Source of the DNA: Megaleporinus macrocephalus
Lineage: Eukaryota > Chordata > Actinopteri > Characiformes > Anostomidae
Reading direction: 5' to 3'
Length of the DNA: 64,000 nucleotides
Assembly (NCBI GenBank): GCA_021613375.1
Contig: CM038720.1
Span: 6,818,962-6,882,961, forward strand
The notes under the pieces were generated by a model. The model ran no database searches and had not been told where the DNA came from. It saw nothing but the letters and a program-made list of their open reading frames with translations. The first letter of the stretch is position 1. Each line of letters opens with the position of its first letter. The position numbers and the translations under genes were made by a program. Below are positions 14,701 to 25,574 of this stretch, one piece after another.

Positions 14701-17700
14701 GTACGGTGGTGTAGTGGTTAGTACAGTGGTGTAGTGGTTAGTACGGTGGTGTAGTGGTTAGTACGGTGGTGTAGTGGTTAGTACGGTGGTGTAGTGGTCA
14801 GAACGGTGGTGTAATGGTTAGTACGGTGGTGTAGTGGTTAGTATGGTGGTGTAGTGGTTAGTATGGTGGTGTAGTGGTCAGTACGGTGGTGTAGTGGTTA
14901 GTATGGTGGTGTAGTGGTCAGTACGGTGGTGTAGTGGTTAGTATTGTGGTGTAGTGGTTAGTATGGTGGTGTAGTGGTTAATATAGTGGTGTAGTGGTTA
15001 GTATGGTGGTGTAGTGGTTAGTACGGTGGTGTAGTGGTTAGTACGGTGGTGTAGTGGTTAGTATGGTGGTGTAGTGGTTAATATAGTGGTGTAGTGGTTA
15101 GTACGGTGGTGTAGTGGTTAGTACGGTGGTGTAGTGGTTAGTACGGTGCTGTAGTGGTTAGTATTGTGGTGTAGTGGTTAGTATGGTGGTGTAGTGGTTA
15201 ATATAGTGGTGTAGTGGTTAGTATGGTGGTGTAGTGGTTAGTACGGTGGTGTAGTGGTTAGTATGGTGGTGTAGTGGTTAGTACGGTGGTGTAGTGGTTA
15301 GTATGGTGGTGTAGTGGTTAGTATGGGGGTGTAGTGGTTAGTATGGTGGTGTAGTGGTTAGTATGGTGGTGTAGTGGTTAGTATGGTGGTGTAGTGGTTA
15401 GTATGGGGGTGTAGTGGTTAGTATGGTGGTGTAGTGGTTAGTATGGTGGTGTAGTGGTTAGTATGGGGGTGTAGTGGTTAGTATGGTGGTGTAGTGGTTA
15501 GTATGGTGGTGTAGTGGTTAGTATGGTGGTGTAGTGGTTAGTATGGTGATGTAGTGTTTAGTATGGTGGTGTAGTGGTTAGTATGGTGGTGTAGTGGTTA
15601 GTATGGTGATGTAGTGGTTAGTATGGTGGTGTAGTGGTTAGTATGGTGGTGTAGTGGTTAGTATGGGGGTGTAGTGGTTAGTATGGTGGTGTAGTGGTTA
15701 GTATGGTGGTGTAGTGGTTAGTATGGTGGTGTAGTGGTTAGTATGGGGGTGTAGTGGTTAGTATGGTGGTGTAGTGGTTAGTATGGTGGTGTAGTGGTTA
15801 GTATGGTGGTGTAGTGGTTAGTATGGTGATGTAGTGTTTAGTATGGTGGTGTAGTGGTTAGTATGGTGGTGTAGTGGTTAGTATGGTGGTGTAGTGGTTA
15901 GTACGGTGGTGTAGTGGTTAGTATAGTGGTGTAGTGGTTAGTATGGTGGTGTAGTGGTTAGTATGGTGGTGTAGTGGTTAGTACGGTGGTGTAGTGGTTA
16001 GTACGGTGGTGTAGTGGTTAGTATGGTGGTGTAGAGGTTAGTAAGGTGGTGTAGTGGTTAGTATGGTGGTGTAGTGGTTAGTATGGTGATGTAGTGGTTA
16101 GTATGGTGGTGTGATTGATTCTTGATTCTTATTTTATACTGTTTTATTGCTGATGATGCTTATTTGCTATCAGGTGTTTGTGGACAGAAGCTTCATCGGT
16201 TTATTCAATTACAAGACAGTGGAATTAGCCGTTCCTGCTGGAAAGGTATTGAATTTGTCCTTTACTCTTTTCAGACTTAACATATGTGGCTTATACATAT
16301 ACATCAACCAATCACTACATTACACCTCCTTGTATCTACACTTATCAGCTCCACTGACCATACAGGAGCTCCACTTACAGACTGTAGTTTATCTGATTCT
16401 CTGTATAGTTTATTACTCTGTTCTTTAATGATCAGGACCCCCACAGGACCACCACAGAGCAGATACTATTAGGGAGGTGGATCATTCTCAGCACTGCAGT
16501 GACACTGACGTGGTGGTGGTGGTGTGTTAGTTTGTGTTGTGCTGGTGCCAGTGGATTAGACACAGTGATGCTGCTAGAGTGTATCTGAGAATCGTCCACC
16601 AGCCAAAACTATCCAGACAGCAGTGTCCTGTGGGCGGCGTCCTGTGTCCACTGATGAAGAACTAGAGGAACACAAACTGTGCAGCAGCAGATGAGCTACT
16701 GTCTCTGACTTTACATCTACAAGGTGGACCAGCAAGTAGTAGGAGTGTCTAATAGAGTGGACAGTGAGTGGACACAGTGTTTAAACACTCCAGCAGCAAT
16801 GCTGCTGCGTCTGATCCACTCACACCAACACAACACACACTAACACACCACCACCACATTAGTGTCACTGCAGTGCTGAGAATGGTCCACCTCCCTAATA
16901 GTACCTGCTCTGTGGTGGTCCTGACCATTAAAGAACAGAATATCAGAGTCTAAAGAGAATCAGATTGATTACAGTCTACAGTACAGAGAACATCTGTAGC
17001 ATCTCCTTCTCAGTAATAGTTTTATTCTAGAAAGATAGAAAATAACAAGGAATATTAAAGGACAACAACACCCAAAACTACAGATGTTCAAATCTATATT
17101 TGTGTGTTGTTCTAGGAGGAGCGCACTTTAAGCTTACTCGTGGAAAACTGTGGGAGAGTGCATTATGGCCGGATGTTAGACCACCAGCGCAAAGGTACTG
17201 GAACATATTAGTTTTGAGATGTGCTGGAAGTAAGAAAGAAATAAAGAAGTGCAAACATCTCTGTGCAAACGACAGAGACCACCCTCCATTTATTTCAGTT
17301 CCAGTTCAAACAGCTATAAACACAAGCTGTTCTGTGATTCAGAAGATGTTTCTGAGGAGATCAGATATGAGATAATCCACTTATCTTATAAGAGAAAGTC
17401 AAAGTTTCTCAAACTGGAGTTTAATAGCTGAATAAATGCTACAAAGAAACTGGGGCTCCTGACAACCACCTGGAAGATCTGATAGACCCACCAACACTTT
17501 CCCCATCAGATAAGCAGCACTTTCATCTTTGAGAGAGAGGAGAACATCAAACTCCACCTTCAGCTCTGAGAACATCCACAGGTGTTTCTCTCCATGCTTC
17601 CACAGTGAGAAGACACCTCAGCGCTATGGGTCTGAAAGAGTTTGTAGCTGTTCAAGAAGCTCCTCAGTGAGAAAAGGAGATACAGACACATTAAATAAAG

Positions 17701-20700
17701 AAACTGCTGGTGTTCTCAGCCCCTGAGTCCAGAACCTCAACCTCACTGAACATGTTTGGTGTTGTTTGGATGGTGAGAAGCAGAAAATAACAGTTAAAGC
17801 AACTTCTAAGACTGAACTTTGGAGGTGAGTCTGTTTGAGGAACTGAACAGTGGGTCTCCTGAAAAGAACAGAAGCTGTAATCAAAAATAAAGTTAATTGG
17901 ATATACATAATATACATATATTAAATATCTTCTACGATACCTACAACAACCACATTGAACAACATGTGTTGTGCTGTCCATGATGCTGAACACCAATCTT
18001 GAAGGCCCAGTTCAGCACCAAGGACAGTACACTAAACATGGTGTTCAGTGTGGTTGTTGTTGCAACTTTCTGTGTTCATAACGTTTGAACCACAAGAGAT
18101 ATTGGAAATCTGATTGCATCAATCGATTTCTGAGACAGTTCTGGTCTTCTTTGATCTGCTACATGACCACCTTCCCATTGGAAAACTTGACCTTGATCCA
18201 GTATGGCTGCTTTCAAAATAGTGGCTATGTTCAAGACATAGCCTAAAAGATTGGCCCCCTTCAGCTGTTACTTGCTGGGGTATTCATAAAGGGTGTCCTG
18301 AGACTTTTGACTCACCCTGTTTATAACTTTTTATTACAGCTCCCGTTCTTTAAAACTCACCTTCAAAGTTCAGTCTGGGAAGCTGGTTTAGCTGCTATTT
18401 TCTGCTACTCACCTTCCAAACCACCCCAAACACATTCAGTAGGTTCAGTTAAGGTTCTGGACTGGGGTGGTCAGTCCACTGTTCTGAGAACAGCAGCTGC
18501 TTCTTTGGTTGATGTGTCTGTATCTCCTTTTCTCAGTGAGGAGCTTCTTGTACAGCTAAATCCTTTCAGATCTATAGCACTGAGTGTCTTCTCACAGTGG
18601 AAGGATGGACAGAAACACCTGTAGATGTTCTCAGATCTGGTGGAAGGTGGAGTTAAATTTTCTGATAAATATGTTTTCTGCTCTTTATCTAAAGCTGAAA
18701 AATGAATAATGTATTAATTTCTGTTGGACTGTAAATATATGAAGGGTGGACTCAATATTTAGCATGAATTTCTGCATCGTTTGGCTTCATGTGGACCTTC
18801 ATGTGTATTTAAGAAGCTCCTGAAATACTAATCATATGATTTATTTTCAGGTATCGTTGGAGATATTTTCCTGAACAACGTGCCACTCAGAGACTTCACC
18901 ATTTACAGCCTGGACATGACTCAGAGTTTCATCGACAGGTCTGTAAAAGCTTCACGTCATTCGTTCTGCTGTGTATCCAGTATCTAAATTCAGTACCTTA
19001 TAAGATAACTTAATCTCAAAACACTGCCAAACATTCCATATCATTTCCTACCAAATGCCAATACTTACATAGTCAGTATGATCAGCATCCGTGAACCAAT
19101 AAACATGCTTGCTTCAGAACCCAGGTTGCTGACTGGCTGTTTATATTAAACTCAGTGGGCATGTCATAGGTGTCAATACTTCTTAACTAGTCTATAATAT
19201 CTTATTTTGTTCAGTTTACTGTTCTGTTTAAATATATAAACGTTAAACGTATAGATGTGAGATGCATTTTTACTTCTGATAATGTTTTTTCTTGATTCCT
19301 AACAATTTTCTTACTGCTATAAAATATAAAAATATCATATTTGTATTGAATTATTGAGATTTAAAATGAAATAAGAGCTTAAACAGCTCAATACAGTAAT
19401 TTAATAAACAAATACCACATGTAAAAACTTTTATTAATGTTAGTAATATATTAACTGTAAAAAAAAAGGTTTGAAGTATGATTATCACTTTGTTTATTTA
19501 CTAATTTTATTTTTTTTATTGGAAAATGAATGATACATCCTAAAACACAATGCCTACAATGACAAGTTGAATTTTAAGATGCTGTATATATATTTTTTTT
19601 AAGTTAAAAAGAATTCCAAAGTTAAAAGCATCTATACTGAAGAATTTACTATTACTTTGTGGAGTTTTCTTTAAAATAAAAATAAAAATAATAATAATAA
19701 TAATAGTTCAGTTGTTCTTGTTTTAGTTCCTTTCATGGAATCGCAATCACCGCCAGCCTTTGCCATTCGCACTGTATGAATAGCTCTTAAATACTGTGCT
19801 GCACACTTACCATGTACTGCCGTTAGTGCTGAGTTTTAACAATCAAGCCCAGGGTTTCTGGCTTAGGCCACACCCACTTTTGGGTTGGAATTTAAAAGTT
19901 TTTTTTAGGAAAAAGCTTCGTTCAGGAATCAGTATTAAGTACTGAACGGAGAGAACTGATCAGTACCAAGTTAAATATAATTAAATAGAATATAAATTTG
20001 GTTTAATAGACTTATTAAACTTAAACTTATACTCACTCTGCAACTAAACCCGTAACCAAGCAGTAACTCATTTTGCATGACTTCTCATGTATTTACTGAA
20101 TAATGTGCCTTAAGATGTGAATAATAAATGAAGGGGAATTCCACCAATATTTTAAAATTGGTTAATAATTCAGTCATTGAGACATCAGGAGTGGTTCATT
20201 GTGAAAATAATTTGTTGTAGAGAAACTTACTGACACTAATTTTCATCTACACTGTTGAAAACCAAGGGTCACAAATCAATGTCTCAGACACCACGCTGTA
20301 TATTTGCGCCCTTTCAAAGGTGGTTAAGTTGTTTTAAAGGTGTTAAAAGCGTTGGACGTCTGGTTCCATTCATTGCCACTGTGAACAATTGTTTCTCTAG
20401 AACAGAGCATTGCTCACCAAACCACTCTGAATGACTTGTTTACACCCCGGCTGGTTAATTATGTAGAAATTTGGAATGATGGGTGGAATTAAGGGTTTAA
20501 TAGCGGACTGTGCTAAAACTGGACTTGTGCTTAGTTTGTACAGAGCGCCGTGGAAGTCCCTTCCCAACAAGCCAAGCTTTCCGGGATTTTTCCAGGGAAG
20601 GCTGTTTGTGGATGGCTATCCGAGCGACACGTTTGTTAAGCTGACTGTGAGTGACATTGTTGATGCTTCTGTACCTTTAATAATAAATAATATACGTCAA

Positions 20701-21725
20701 TACATGCCTATATATCGTCGCCGTCCAAAGAAAAACATGTGTCTACATTTTTGACTATTTTAATTTTTTTACATAATTTTAACTCAACAGTTGTCGTTTA
20801 CATTATTACATTAATTTCATGATTAATGGACCAATAGAAATGCTCCAAAATAGCTTGGAAAGATTTCTGGTTCCATTGACTTACATAGAAAGTGAAGGAG
20901 GTTTTTGTCCTCTCCTGTAAAGTTGCCATTTTGGAGATACTTGTTTTTCTTTGGACAGCGATGATGAAAACGTACTGAAGCAGTAAAATCAAATGTGGTG
21001 AAATGTAACATGTAAGGAAGCTCTGAAACTATATAAAGTCATAACCTGTCCAGCTGTCTGTGATTACCAGGGCTGGAGCAAAGGTGTGATCTTCATCAAC
21101 GGTCAGAACCTTGGACGCTACTGGAACATCGGTCCACAGCAAGCGCTCTACGTCCCAGGACCTTTCCTCAACAGTGGAATCAACCAGGTCAGCTGATTTA
21201 AAGCATTAAAGCTGTTGGATGAAATTCTTTGGTTGGTGGACAATTCTCAGTCCAGCAGTGACACTGAAGTGTCCTTAAGTCCAGTATAATATAATCCTGT
21301 GGGCGGCGTCCTGTGTCCACTGATGAAGAACTAGAGGAACACAAGCTGTGCAGCAGCAGATGAGCTACTGTCTCTGACTTTACATCTACAAGGTGGACCA
21401 GCAAGTAGTAGGAGTGTCTAATAGAGTGGACACAGTGTTTAAACACTCCAGCGGCACCTGATCCACTCACACCAGCACAACACACACTGACACACCACCA
21501 CCACCATGTCAGTGTCACTGCAGTGCTGAGAATGATGCACCACCCAAATAATGCTGCCCTGATTTTCTAATATATATAATATATTACTTGTAATGTAAGT
21601 CAATGGAACCAGAAAATCTTTTATTGGAGCATTTCTATTGGTCCATTCATCAGGACATGTGTACACAATGTAAATGTCAGCTGGTGTGTTTAATATTATA
21701 ATTAAAATGATGAAATTATAAATAT

Positions 21726-21790
<65 letters not shown>

Positions 21791-21931
21791 TATTATGCTG
21801 GACAGTGGTTGTGAATGCCTCAGTATCTCCTGCCCACATTTCAGGTCATCGTATTTGAGGAAGAGGAGACTGATTTCAAAATCCTGTTTGAGGACGCTCC
21901 TGATCTGGGAATGACCGCCGACATTCAGTGA
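5705..21931 (+). CDS. glb1l2: Beta-galactosidase-1-like protein 2 (GH35), 5'-truncated by window edge, 16 exons
   Basis: Exons, all with AG/GT borders and matching phases: 5705-5800, 7834-7942, 8028-8120, 10240-10321, 10410-10474, 10554-10638, 12284-12421, 12617-12697, 13752-13858, 13992-14138, 16174-16245, 17116-17194, 18851-18938, 20544-20646, 21071-21187, 21845-21931 (stop TGA at 21929). They join into about 515 residues without a stop. Visible motifs in order are [26 protein letters not shown] (acid/base Glu), MEYWTGWFD (nucleophile Glu), [46 protein letters not shown] and [16 protein letters not shown]. These are the GH35 TIM barrel followed by the C-terminal beta domains. GH35 enzymes cleave terminal beta-galactosides, and family members are lysosomal or secreted. 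About 120 N-terminal residues, including any signal peptide, should lie left of position 1; I found no exon for them in 1-5704. GLB1L2 is preferred over GLB1L3 from sequence and from tail-to-tail placement beside B3GAT1. One oddity is Ser in place of Asn before the acid/base Glu. Confidence 0.93.
5801..7271. other. glb1l2 intron; fragment of the GGTGGTGATGGGAACCAG repeat family near 6925-7110
   Basis: No exon signal was seen. The open frame at 6512-6925 has no recognisable similarity and begins in a dispersed repeat. 6925-7110 shares a GATAGTGATGGGAACCAGGA block with 23425-23465 and 54370-54415. Confidence 0.5.
7272..7692. mobile_element. Foldback MITE with CACTTCATTAGG termini
   Basis: CCACCAGCCACTTCATTAGG at the left is answered by CCTAATGAAGCGGCCGGTGG at the right. 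The interior (CACTGCAGTGCTGAGAATGA, ATCATTAAAGAACAGAG) is shared with the larger copies at 12737, 16312, 24308 and 42424. It ends 140 bp before the exon at 7834. Confidence 0.7.
8028..8120 (+). CDS. glb1l2: glb1l2 exon carrying the GH35 acid/base glutamate
   Basis: This 31-codon, phase 0-0 exon reads [18 protein letters not shown] and onward. The general acid/base Glu is codon GAA at 8070-8072. Clan GH-A enzymes normally have Asn directly before this Glu (ENEYGS in human GLB1L2). Here the codon at 8067-8069 is AGT (Ser), which is one base from AAT. The exon is otherwise intact with a good polypyrimidine acceptor and a GTATGG donor. Whether Ser is the true residue, an allele or a sequencing error cannot be told from one sequence. 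Confidence 0.92.
8482..10120. repeat. 20-bp minisatellite, array 1, about 82 copies
   Basis: The unit is ACTAACCACTACACCACCAT with frequent CGT/CTT endings. It lies wholly in the glb1l2 intron 8121-10239 and ends 120 bp before the next exon. The same unit fills 14166-16112 in reverse complement and 40742-41478 in this orientation. Confidence 0.97.
10554..10638 (+). CDS. glb1l2: glb1l2 exon carrying the GH35 nucleophile
   Basis: The 85-nt exon reads [19 protein letters not shown] and onward. The Glu at 10578-10580 lies in the E-[FY]-x-x-GW context of the GH35 catalytic nucleophile. It starts in phase 0 and ends in phase 1 with donor GTGAGA at 10639. It belongs to the seven-exon block 10240-14138 that sits between the two inverted minisatellite arrays. 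Confidence 0.92.
10855..11035. repeat. Dispersed fish repeat fragment (LINE-3'-end-like)
   Basis: The sequence, containing GGGGCAGTTTACTATCTCCA and GAGAACATGCAAACTCCCAA, resembles the better preserved copy at 25575-25830. Family assignment is by memory of the common fish motif only. Confidence 0.45.
11055..12180 (+). mobile_element. Tc1/mariner transposon with dead transposase
   Basis: The terminal inverted repeats begin TACAGGGGTTGGACAATGAA (left) and end TTCATTGTCCAACCCTGTA (right), flanked by TA. The interior encodes pieces of a DD34E transposase: [31 protein letters not shown] and [19 protein letters not shown]. The pieces lie in different frames, and one Trp codon in the LPWPAQSS context is TGA. 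It therefore cannot make transposase. It is inserted in the glb1l2 intron 10639-12283. Confidence 0.93.
12284..12697 (+). CDS. glb1l2: glb1l2 exons 12284-12421 and 12617-12697 (end of the catalytic barrel)
   Basis: The first exon encodes [18 protein letters not shown] and onward; the second completes [18 protein letters not shown]. The intron between them is only 195 bp and has an unusual donor, GTTGGC at 12422, with the last exon base G. The codon split across it (G|AT, Asp) restores the conserved SYDYDA motif, so the weak donor is accepted on protein continuity. Confidence 0.9.
12737..13440. mobile_element. Long-TIR foldback element, copy B
   Basis: The left arm (CCACCTCCTTATATCTACAC ... 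CTCTGTTCTTTAATGATCAG ... GGTCATTCTCAGCACTGCAG) is the reverse complement of the right arm (CACTGCAGTGGTGAAAATGA ... CTGATCATTAAAGAACAGAG ... GTGGAGCTCCTATATGGTCA). No coding capacity is seen, so this is a non-autonomous DNA element. Confidence 0.8.
13472..13550. repeat. (AATTA)n microsatellite
   Basis: About 15 uninterrupted pentamer repeats at the right edge of foldback copy B. Confidence 0.97.
14166..16112. repeat. 20-bp minisatellite, array 2 (inverted), about 97 copies
   Basis: The unit GTAGTGGTTAGTATGGTGGT is the reverse complement of array 1. It lies in the glb1l2 intron 14139-16173, starting about 28 bp after the exon donor and ending about 60 bp before the next exon. GTATGGGGGT variants cluster at 15300-15760, indicating local expansion. 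Confidence 0.97.
16312..16985. mobile_element. Long-TIR foldback element, copy C
   Basis: It has the same arms and core as copy B (CACCTCCTTGTATCTACACT at left; CTGACCATTAAAGAACAGAA at right). It is inserted between glb1l2 exons 16174-16245 and 17116-17194. Confidence 0.78.
17455..18665. repeat. Inverted pair of a dispersed repeat (arms about 17455-17850 and 18345-18665)
   Basis: The left arm has GAACATCCACAGGTGTTTCT, GTGAGAAGACACCTCAG and TCCTCAGTGAGAAAAGGAGA. The right arm has the complements (TCCTTTTCTCAGTGAGGAGC, GAGTGTCTTCTCACAGTG, AAACACCTGTAGATGTTCTC). The spacing of about 500 bp suggests one foldback transposon. Part of the same motif recurs at 45160-45260 and 47510-47610. Confidence 0.65.
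18939..20130. other. glb1l2 intron, AT-rich, no feature recognised
   Basis: Poly-A/T runs and short (AAT)n tracts are present. No open frame or splice pair fits the glb1l2 protein between residues coded at 18938 and 20544. Confidence 0.6.
20131..20478. mobile_element. MITE fragment of the GGTTCCATTCA...CACTGTGAACA family
   Basis: Begins AAGGGGAATTCCACCAAT and contains GAGAAACTTACTGACACTAA and CTGGTTCCATTCATTGCCAC. Relatives lie at 23425-23850, 49826-50400 and 54317-54560. Confidence 0.5.
20711..20970. mobile_element. MITE with GCYGTCCAAAGAAAAAC termini
   Basis: The left end ATCGTCGCCGTCCAAAGAAA is inverted relative to the right end TTTTTCTTTGGACAGCGATG. The core includes GGTTCCATTGACTTACATAG. 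It begins only 64 bp after the donor of the glb1l2 exon at 20646. Relatives are at 26768, 38335, 48155 and 49316. Confidence 0.72.
21225..21550. mobile_element. Long-TIR foldback element, partial copy D
   Basis: Only the core of the family is kept (GTTGGTGGACAATTCTCAGT to CACTGCAGTGCTGAGAATGA). It starts about 40 bp after the donor of the glb1l2 exon 21071-21187. Confidence 0.7.
21728..21787. repeat. (AT)n microsatellite
   Basis: About 30 dinucleotides, in the last intron of glb1l2. Confidence 0.97.
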
Positions 21932-22074
21932 TCATGTGTCCAGATTCCAGATGGATTCTGTGATTTGACCGTGGCCCGTGACTCTAATCCAGTTTATACT
22001 GCCTTAACCTTTCAGGACTGGGTTCAAACCTATACAGAGTGGGTTTGGTGTGAAATGGTTGATTGTACAGACTC

Positions 22075-23414
22075 CCCAGCTGGCACACAACCCACCCCCA
22101 ACGTTGAAATATGGTTGAAATAATGTCTATTGTTGTTCAATTGAAACAACATTGAACCAACTTTTAATGTTAAATGGTTGCACAAACGTTGAACTTTTAA
22201 CGTTGAATCAACATAATGTCTTCAACATTCTGTCTTTTGAAGCACTTCATTATGTTGGCTTATTATTCTTATTCTATTCGTGAAATAGAAAATGTTTCTC
22301 CTCCCACAGTTTTGGAGCTAGAAGTTTAAGGTGGAATTGTAGAAACTAAAGGGGGAGTTCTAGAAATTCAAGGCGGAATTGTAGAAATTTAAGGAGGAAT
22401 TGTAGAAGTTTAAGGTGGAATTGTAGAAATTAAAGGGGGATTTCTAGGAATTCAAGGCAGAATTATAGAAATTTAAGGTGGAATTGTAGAAGTTTAAGGT
22501 GGAATTGTAGAAATTAAAGAGGGAGTTCTAGAAATTTAAGATGGAATTGTAGAAATTCAAGGCGGAATTGTAGAAATTTAAGGGGGAATTGTAGAAGTGT
22601 AGGGTGGAATTGTAGAAATTAAAGGGGAGTTCTAGAAATTCAAGGCAGAATTGTAGAAATTTAAGGTGGAATTGTAGAAGTTTAAGGTGGATTTGTACAA
22701 ATTAAAGGGGAGTTCTAGAAATTCAAGGCAGAATTGTAGAAATTTAAGGTGGAATTCTAGAAATTTAAGGTGGAGTTATAAGATATTAAGGTGGAGTTAA
22801 AGGAATTAAAAGTGGAGTCATAAGAATTTAAGGTGGAGTTAAAGGAATTAAAGGTGGAGTTATAGGAATTTAAGGTAGAATTCGAGAATTTTAAGGTGGA
22901 GTTATAAGAATTTAAGGTGGAGATAATGGAATTAAAGGTGGAATTACAGAAATTCACAGTCCTCACACTGAAACATGGAAATAACAGCAGGACCCGTGTT
23001 TTAAGGTGGAATTGTAGGAATCTATGGTGGACACCAAACACACGGATTACAAAACACACCTTCACTAAACACAGACACCACACACGCTACACACCACACA
23101 CACTACTATCAGCGGCCGATTTCAAGCCAACTTCAAAGTTCGTTCACGAACTTTCCCTCTCTAGTTATATTTATACACAAACAGAGAGAGTAAAGCATAT
23201 AAAGTTGTTTATTTTTCATCAAAGTGTAGAGTTTGTTTGCTATCCCGTACAAATTTTGAGCATCCCAAATGTGAGGTTTACTCAAAGTTGAAAGGCCGAT
23301 GTTGAAACAACGTTGCCATATCAACGTTGATTCACTTTTTTAAAATCAACACCAAATCCAACGTTGATTCAACCACAACATTAACGTTGATTCAGTGTTG
23401 AAATGCCAGCTGGG
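22075..23414. mobile_element. DNA transposon with CCCAGCTGGCA termini and AACGTTGA-rich ends
   Basis: Left CCCAGCTGGCACACAACC and right AAATGCCAGCTGGG are inverted. Both subterminal regions are packed with AACGTTGAA/TTCAACGTT. No transposase frame is visible. It lies just downstream of the glb1l2 stop codon, so it may form part of its 3' UTR. Confidence 0.75.
22321..22960. repeat. About 20-bp tandem repeat TTTAAGGTGGAATTGTAGAA inside the transposon
   Basis: About 30 imperfect copies alternate TTTAAGGTGGAATTGTAGAA with CAAGGCGGAATTGTAGAAAT and AAAGGGGGAGTTCTAGAAAT. The TTTAAGGTGGAA core is also the arm of the hairpin at 58632-58730. Confidence 0.85.
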
Positions 23415-23424
23415 TCTGGTTTCT

Positions 23425-23850
23425 TTACAGTGGTGGTGATGGGAACCAGGAGTCTACAACACAAATACAGACATTTTATTTACTATCAGATACGCCAGTG
23501 AACCTACATGCGTCTTCTGTTTATATATGGAACGTTAATGATGGTAGAATATTGGAAAATCTGAAGTGATGTGTTTTCTGTAGGGACTACTTTACCTCAT
23601 CGTACCCCTCCACCAAGAATGGATCATTTTGATCAGAATTTAGAGCAGGACCTAAGCTTTTAGAGCCACTGAACTTTGAACTCAGACGTCTGGTTCCATT
23701 CACTATCACTGTGAACACCTCTGAAATGGTATGCCTCCCCAGAATAGGATCACATTCACATCAAACCACTCTACGTGACTTTGTTTACTTTGTATATTTG
23801 TATAAATATTGAAAACAAGTGGAACCCTCCTTGTTATTTGGGTTCAGGGT
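23425..23850. mobile_element. MITE fragment of the GGTGGTGATGGGAACCAG family
   Basis: GTGGTGGTGATGGGAACCAG near 23430 is inverted relative to CTGGTTCCATTCACTATCAC near 23690. It abuts the right end of the CCCAGCTGG transposon. Confidence 0.5.
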
Positions 23851-24307
23851 GTGTACATTTCTATATTAGTTTAGTTTTATACTATATGGGTTTTGTGTTG
23901 TGCTGCAGAATGACTGTATATGATTTTATTGCTTGTTTATGCTAAATTAAGTTTTGCGATAAATCTCAAAACCACGTGTGGCAAGGCTGTTTTTATTGGT
24001 TGTTGTCTGTCGACCCCATGCGTCCACCTGGATCTAAGCCGATCAACAGAATACCCTGAAATAAGACATCGTTCTTAAACGACAGGAGTAACAATCTGTT
24101 AAGAGTGAAGTTACTTAAGGACATTTTTCAACACGGTCAATCAAAGTTGTTCCATTTGCATAACAAACGTACATTCATGAAACAGAGGAGGCCCATACAG
24201 ATATACAGAAAGAGTAAATAAGTATTCAGACACTCGTTTAATGTACTTCCAGTACATACATTCACTTTGTATTGTTCTTGTGCTTATAAAGAAGAGCCTA
24301 GAACTAC

Positions 24308-24957
24308 ACTGATCAGCCATAACATCACAACCACCTCCTTCTATCTACACACACTGTCCACTGTATCAGCTCCACTGACCATACAGGAGCTACACCTACA
24401 GACTGTAGTTCATCTGATTCTCTGTATACTGTATTACTCTGTTCTTTAATGATCAGGACCCCCACAGGACCACCACAGAGCAGATACTATTAGGGAGGTG
24501 GGTCATTCTCAGCACTGCAGTGACACTGATGTGCTGCTGGTGGGTTAGTGTGTGTGCTGTGCTGGTGTGAGTAGATCAGACGCTGCTGGAGTGTTGAAAC
24601 ACCTCAGTGTCACTGGACTGAGAATCGTCCACCAACCAAAACTATCCAGACAGCAGTGTCCTGACTGTCTCTGACTTTATATCTACAAGGTGGACCAGCA
24701 AGTAGTAGGAGTGTCTAATAGAGTGGACAGTGAGTGGACACAGTGTTTAAACACTTCAGCAGCACTGCTGCGTCTGATCCACTCACACCAGCACCACGTC
24801 AGTGTCACTGCAGTGCTTAGAATGATCCACCACCCAATTGGACCTGCTCTGTGGTGGTCCTGTGGGGGTCCTGATCATTAAAGAACAGGGTAACGAAGTA
24901 TACAGAGAATCAGATGAACTACAGTCTGTAGATGTAGCTACTATATGGTCAGTGGAG

Positions 24958-24960
<3 letters not shown>
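24308..24960. mobile_element. Long-TIR foldback element, copy E
   Basis: Begins CTGATCAGCCATAACATCAC and ends at ATGGTCAGTGGAGCTTATAT, where an (AT)n run of about 80 bp (24958-25039) follows. Arms and core are as in copy B. Confidence 0.8.

Positions 24961-25039
<79 letters not shown>
24958..25039. repeat. (AT)n microsatellite
   Basis: An uninterrupted TA dinucleotide run at the right edge of foldback copy E. The open frames across it are artefacts. Confidence 0.97.
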
Positions 25040-25043
<4 letters not shown>

Positions 25044-25574
25044 GAACAAGAGTTAAAAAGTGATTCAGGCACTACAATTAATAACATTAGTACTTGTTGG
25101 GAAGCTATGACACATCTACATTAATTAAGGAGGGTTCAGTTTGGGTCCAAACGGCTCCAATTCCCCAAAGTTACGAGCTGTGTGTGAAATACCCGCTGGT
25201 ATTCAGGGCGTCTCATGTTAGTTGGCTACTCCAGCATTGGCTGGCTGCTGACTCACTTGCTGAAGGGGTGCTGATGCTTCAGTGGCAGCAAAATGCTGGA
25301 AATGCTCAGATCTTCTTTCATTTCTTCAGCATCCAGCACTTGGTAGCTGCCAGACAACATCAGCTCATTAGCTGTTACATTTGTTTGCACTTTAAATGAT
25401 CTGGGTGGTAAACTCTTGTGGGCTTGGAAGCCTTTGTGATCTTTTATGTGGACCATCCACCACCAAGTTTGAGAACTTCCAGGCTAGGCCATGTAAGCGC
25501 ATTCACCATTTATAGAAGGCAGTGTTGAGTTTGTTTGGCGATGTGTTTAGGGTCATTGTCTTGGTGAATCCATC

